A stretch of 6,425 nucleotides of DNA from an uncultured Clostridium sp. (GTDB lineage Bacteria > Bacillota > Clostridia > Lachnospirales > Lachnospiraceae), in contig CAJJLI010000130.1 of assembly GCA_905192625.1 (NCBI GenBank), positions 1 to 6,425 on the forward strand. Reading direction: 5' to 3'. Below are positions 5,993 through 6,425 of this stretch, one piece after another. A program made the position numbers and the translations under genes. The notes under the pieces were generated by a model that had not been told where the DNA came from, made no database searches, and saw only the letters and a list, made by a program, of their open reading frames with translations. Each line of letters starts with the position of its first letter. The first letter of the stretch is position 1.

Positions 5993-6425
5993 CAGGCTGA
6001 TATGAATGTAATAAAAGAGTTGTCAAAGAAAGATAGCTTAAATTATTTAGAAACTTTGATTCGTATCTCCAAGGATATTTCTATCAAGAGAAATACAAAA
6101 TTATCTCTCTCCTTTACTTTAAAAAACAGTATGATTGGATATCGAGTTTCTACAATTTTAAATTTCCATGATCTTCAAAAAAGGAGATTGTCTTCAATAC
6201 GTCATATGTGTTTTTTAGCCTTGTCGATAGCGTTTCTTCTTTTCCCAGTTCTGTACACGTTTGAGGCCTACTATACTCTTCCAAGTACAGCTGAAAAAAC
6301 CTTTGCGATTGACGCGAAAACGGATTATTTTCTATTTCGTGAAGATAAATTTTATGACTTATACATAGATGGTGAGTATGTTATAACATTTGATAATAAG
6401 CCCGATGATTTCTCGAATCTACCAG
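5993..6425 (+). pseudogene. In-frame C-terminal continuation of the M56 sensor after the TAA
   Basis: Directly after the stop the same frame runs open for over 140 codons to the window edge. It starts QADMNVIKELS, which completes the E-x-x-x-D zinc-ligand region typical of M56 proteins. A hydrophilic stretch ending FHDLQKRRLSSIRH follows, then a membrane segment (about 6205-6264, MCFLALSIAFLLFPVLY), then the beginning of an extracellular domain (TFAIDAKTDYFLFREDKFYDLYIDGEY). The first 50 or so residues of that domain do not resemble a penicillin-binding domain. An ATG at 6002 has a weak AACAGG 5 nt upstream and could permit reinitiation. The lack of other lesions points to a very recent mutation, a sequence error or readthrough. 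The gene is cut by the window end. Confidence 0.75.

Overview
The window is AT-rich chromosomal DNA from a low-GC Gram-positive, most likely a clostridium of the Lachnospiraceae type. The clues are A/T-heavy codon choice, strong GGAGG-type ribosome binding sites, an ECF-type transporter, and a BlaI/M56 regulator pair next to an FtsX-type ABC exporter. The genus assignment is inference. I see no mobile element, tRNA, rRNA or CRISPR array.

Left part (1-1352, minus strand): the first two genes of an ECF (energy-coupling factor) uptake operon read leftwards. A 281-residue membrane protein that looks like the substrate-binding S component comes first, then the N-terminal two thirds of an EcfA-type ATPase that runs off the left edge. 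The substrate cannot be told from the sequence. Upstream lies a 470-bp stretch (1353-1826) without a clear gene. It holds a weak promoter candidate, two small ORFs, a tandem 20-bp repeat and a terminator-like hairpin.

Middle part (1827-4658, minus strand): an ABC exporter operon made of a 711-residue double-FtsX permease followed 21 bp later by a 224-residue LolD/MacB-like ATPase. The permease has a roughly 125-nt 5' leader that can fold in two mutually exclusive ways, one of which pairs the bases between the Shine-Dalgarno and the start codon.

Right part (4923-6425, plus strand): a divergent operon with a BlaI/MecI-family repressor overlapping by 4 bp an M56 (BlaR1/MecR1-type) membrane metallopeptidase gene. 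The 200-bp divergent control region has two strong promoters that share an 18-bp pattern around their -35 boxes, with a palindrome between them. The layout suggests that BlaI represses both operons, and that the M56 protein senses an extracellular signal and inactivates BlaI so the exporter is made, as in bla/mec circuits. No beta-lactamase gene is present, so the output here would be an exporter.

The most striking oddity is an in-frame TAA in the M56 gene directly after the expected third zinc ligand. The same frame then stays open, and still looks like M56 protein, to the window end. The sensor is therefore a fresh pseudogene, an assembly error, or a gene read through or restarted at the stop.
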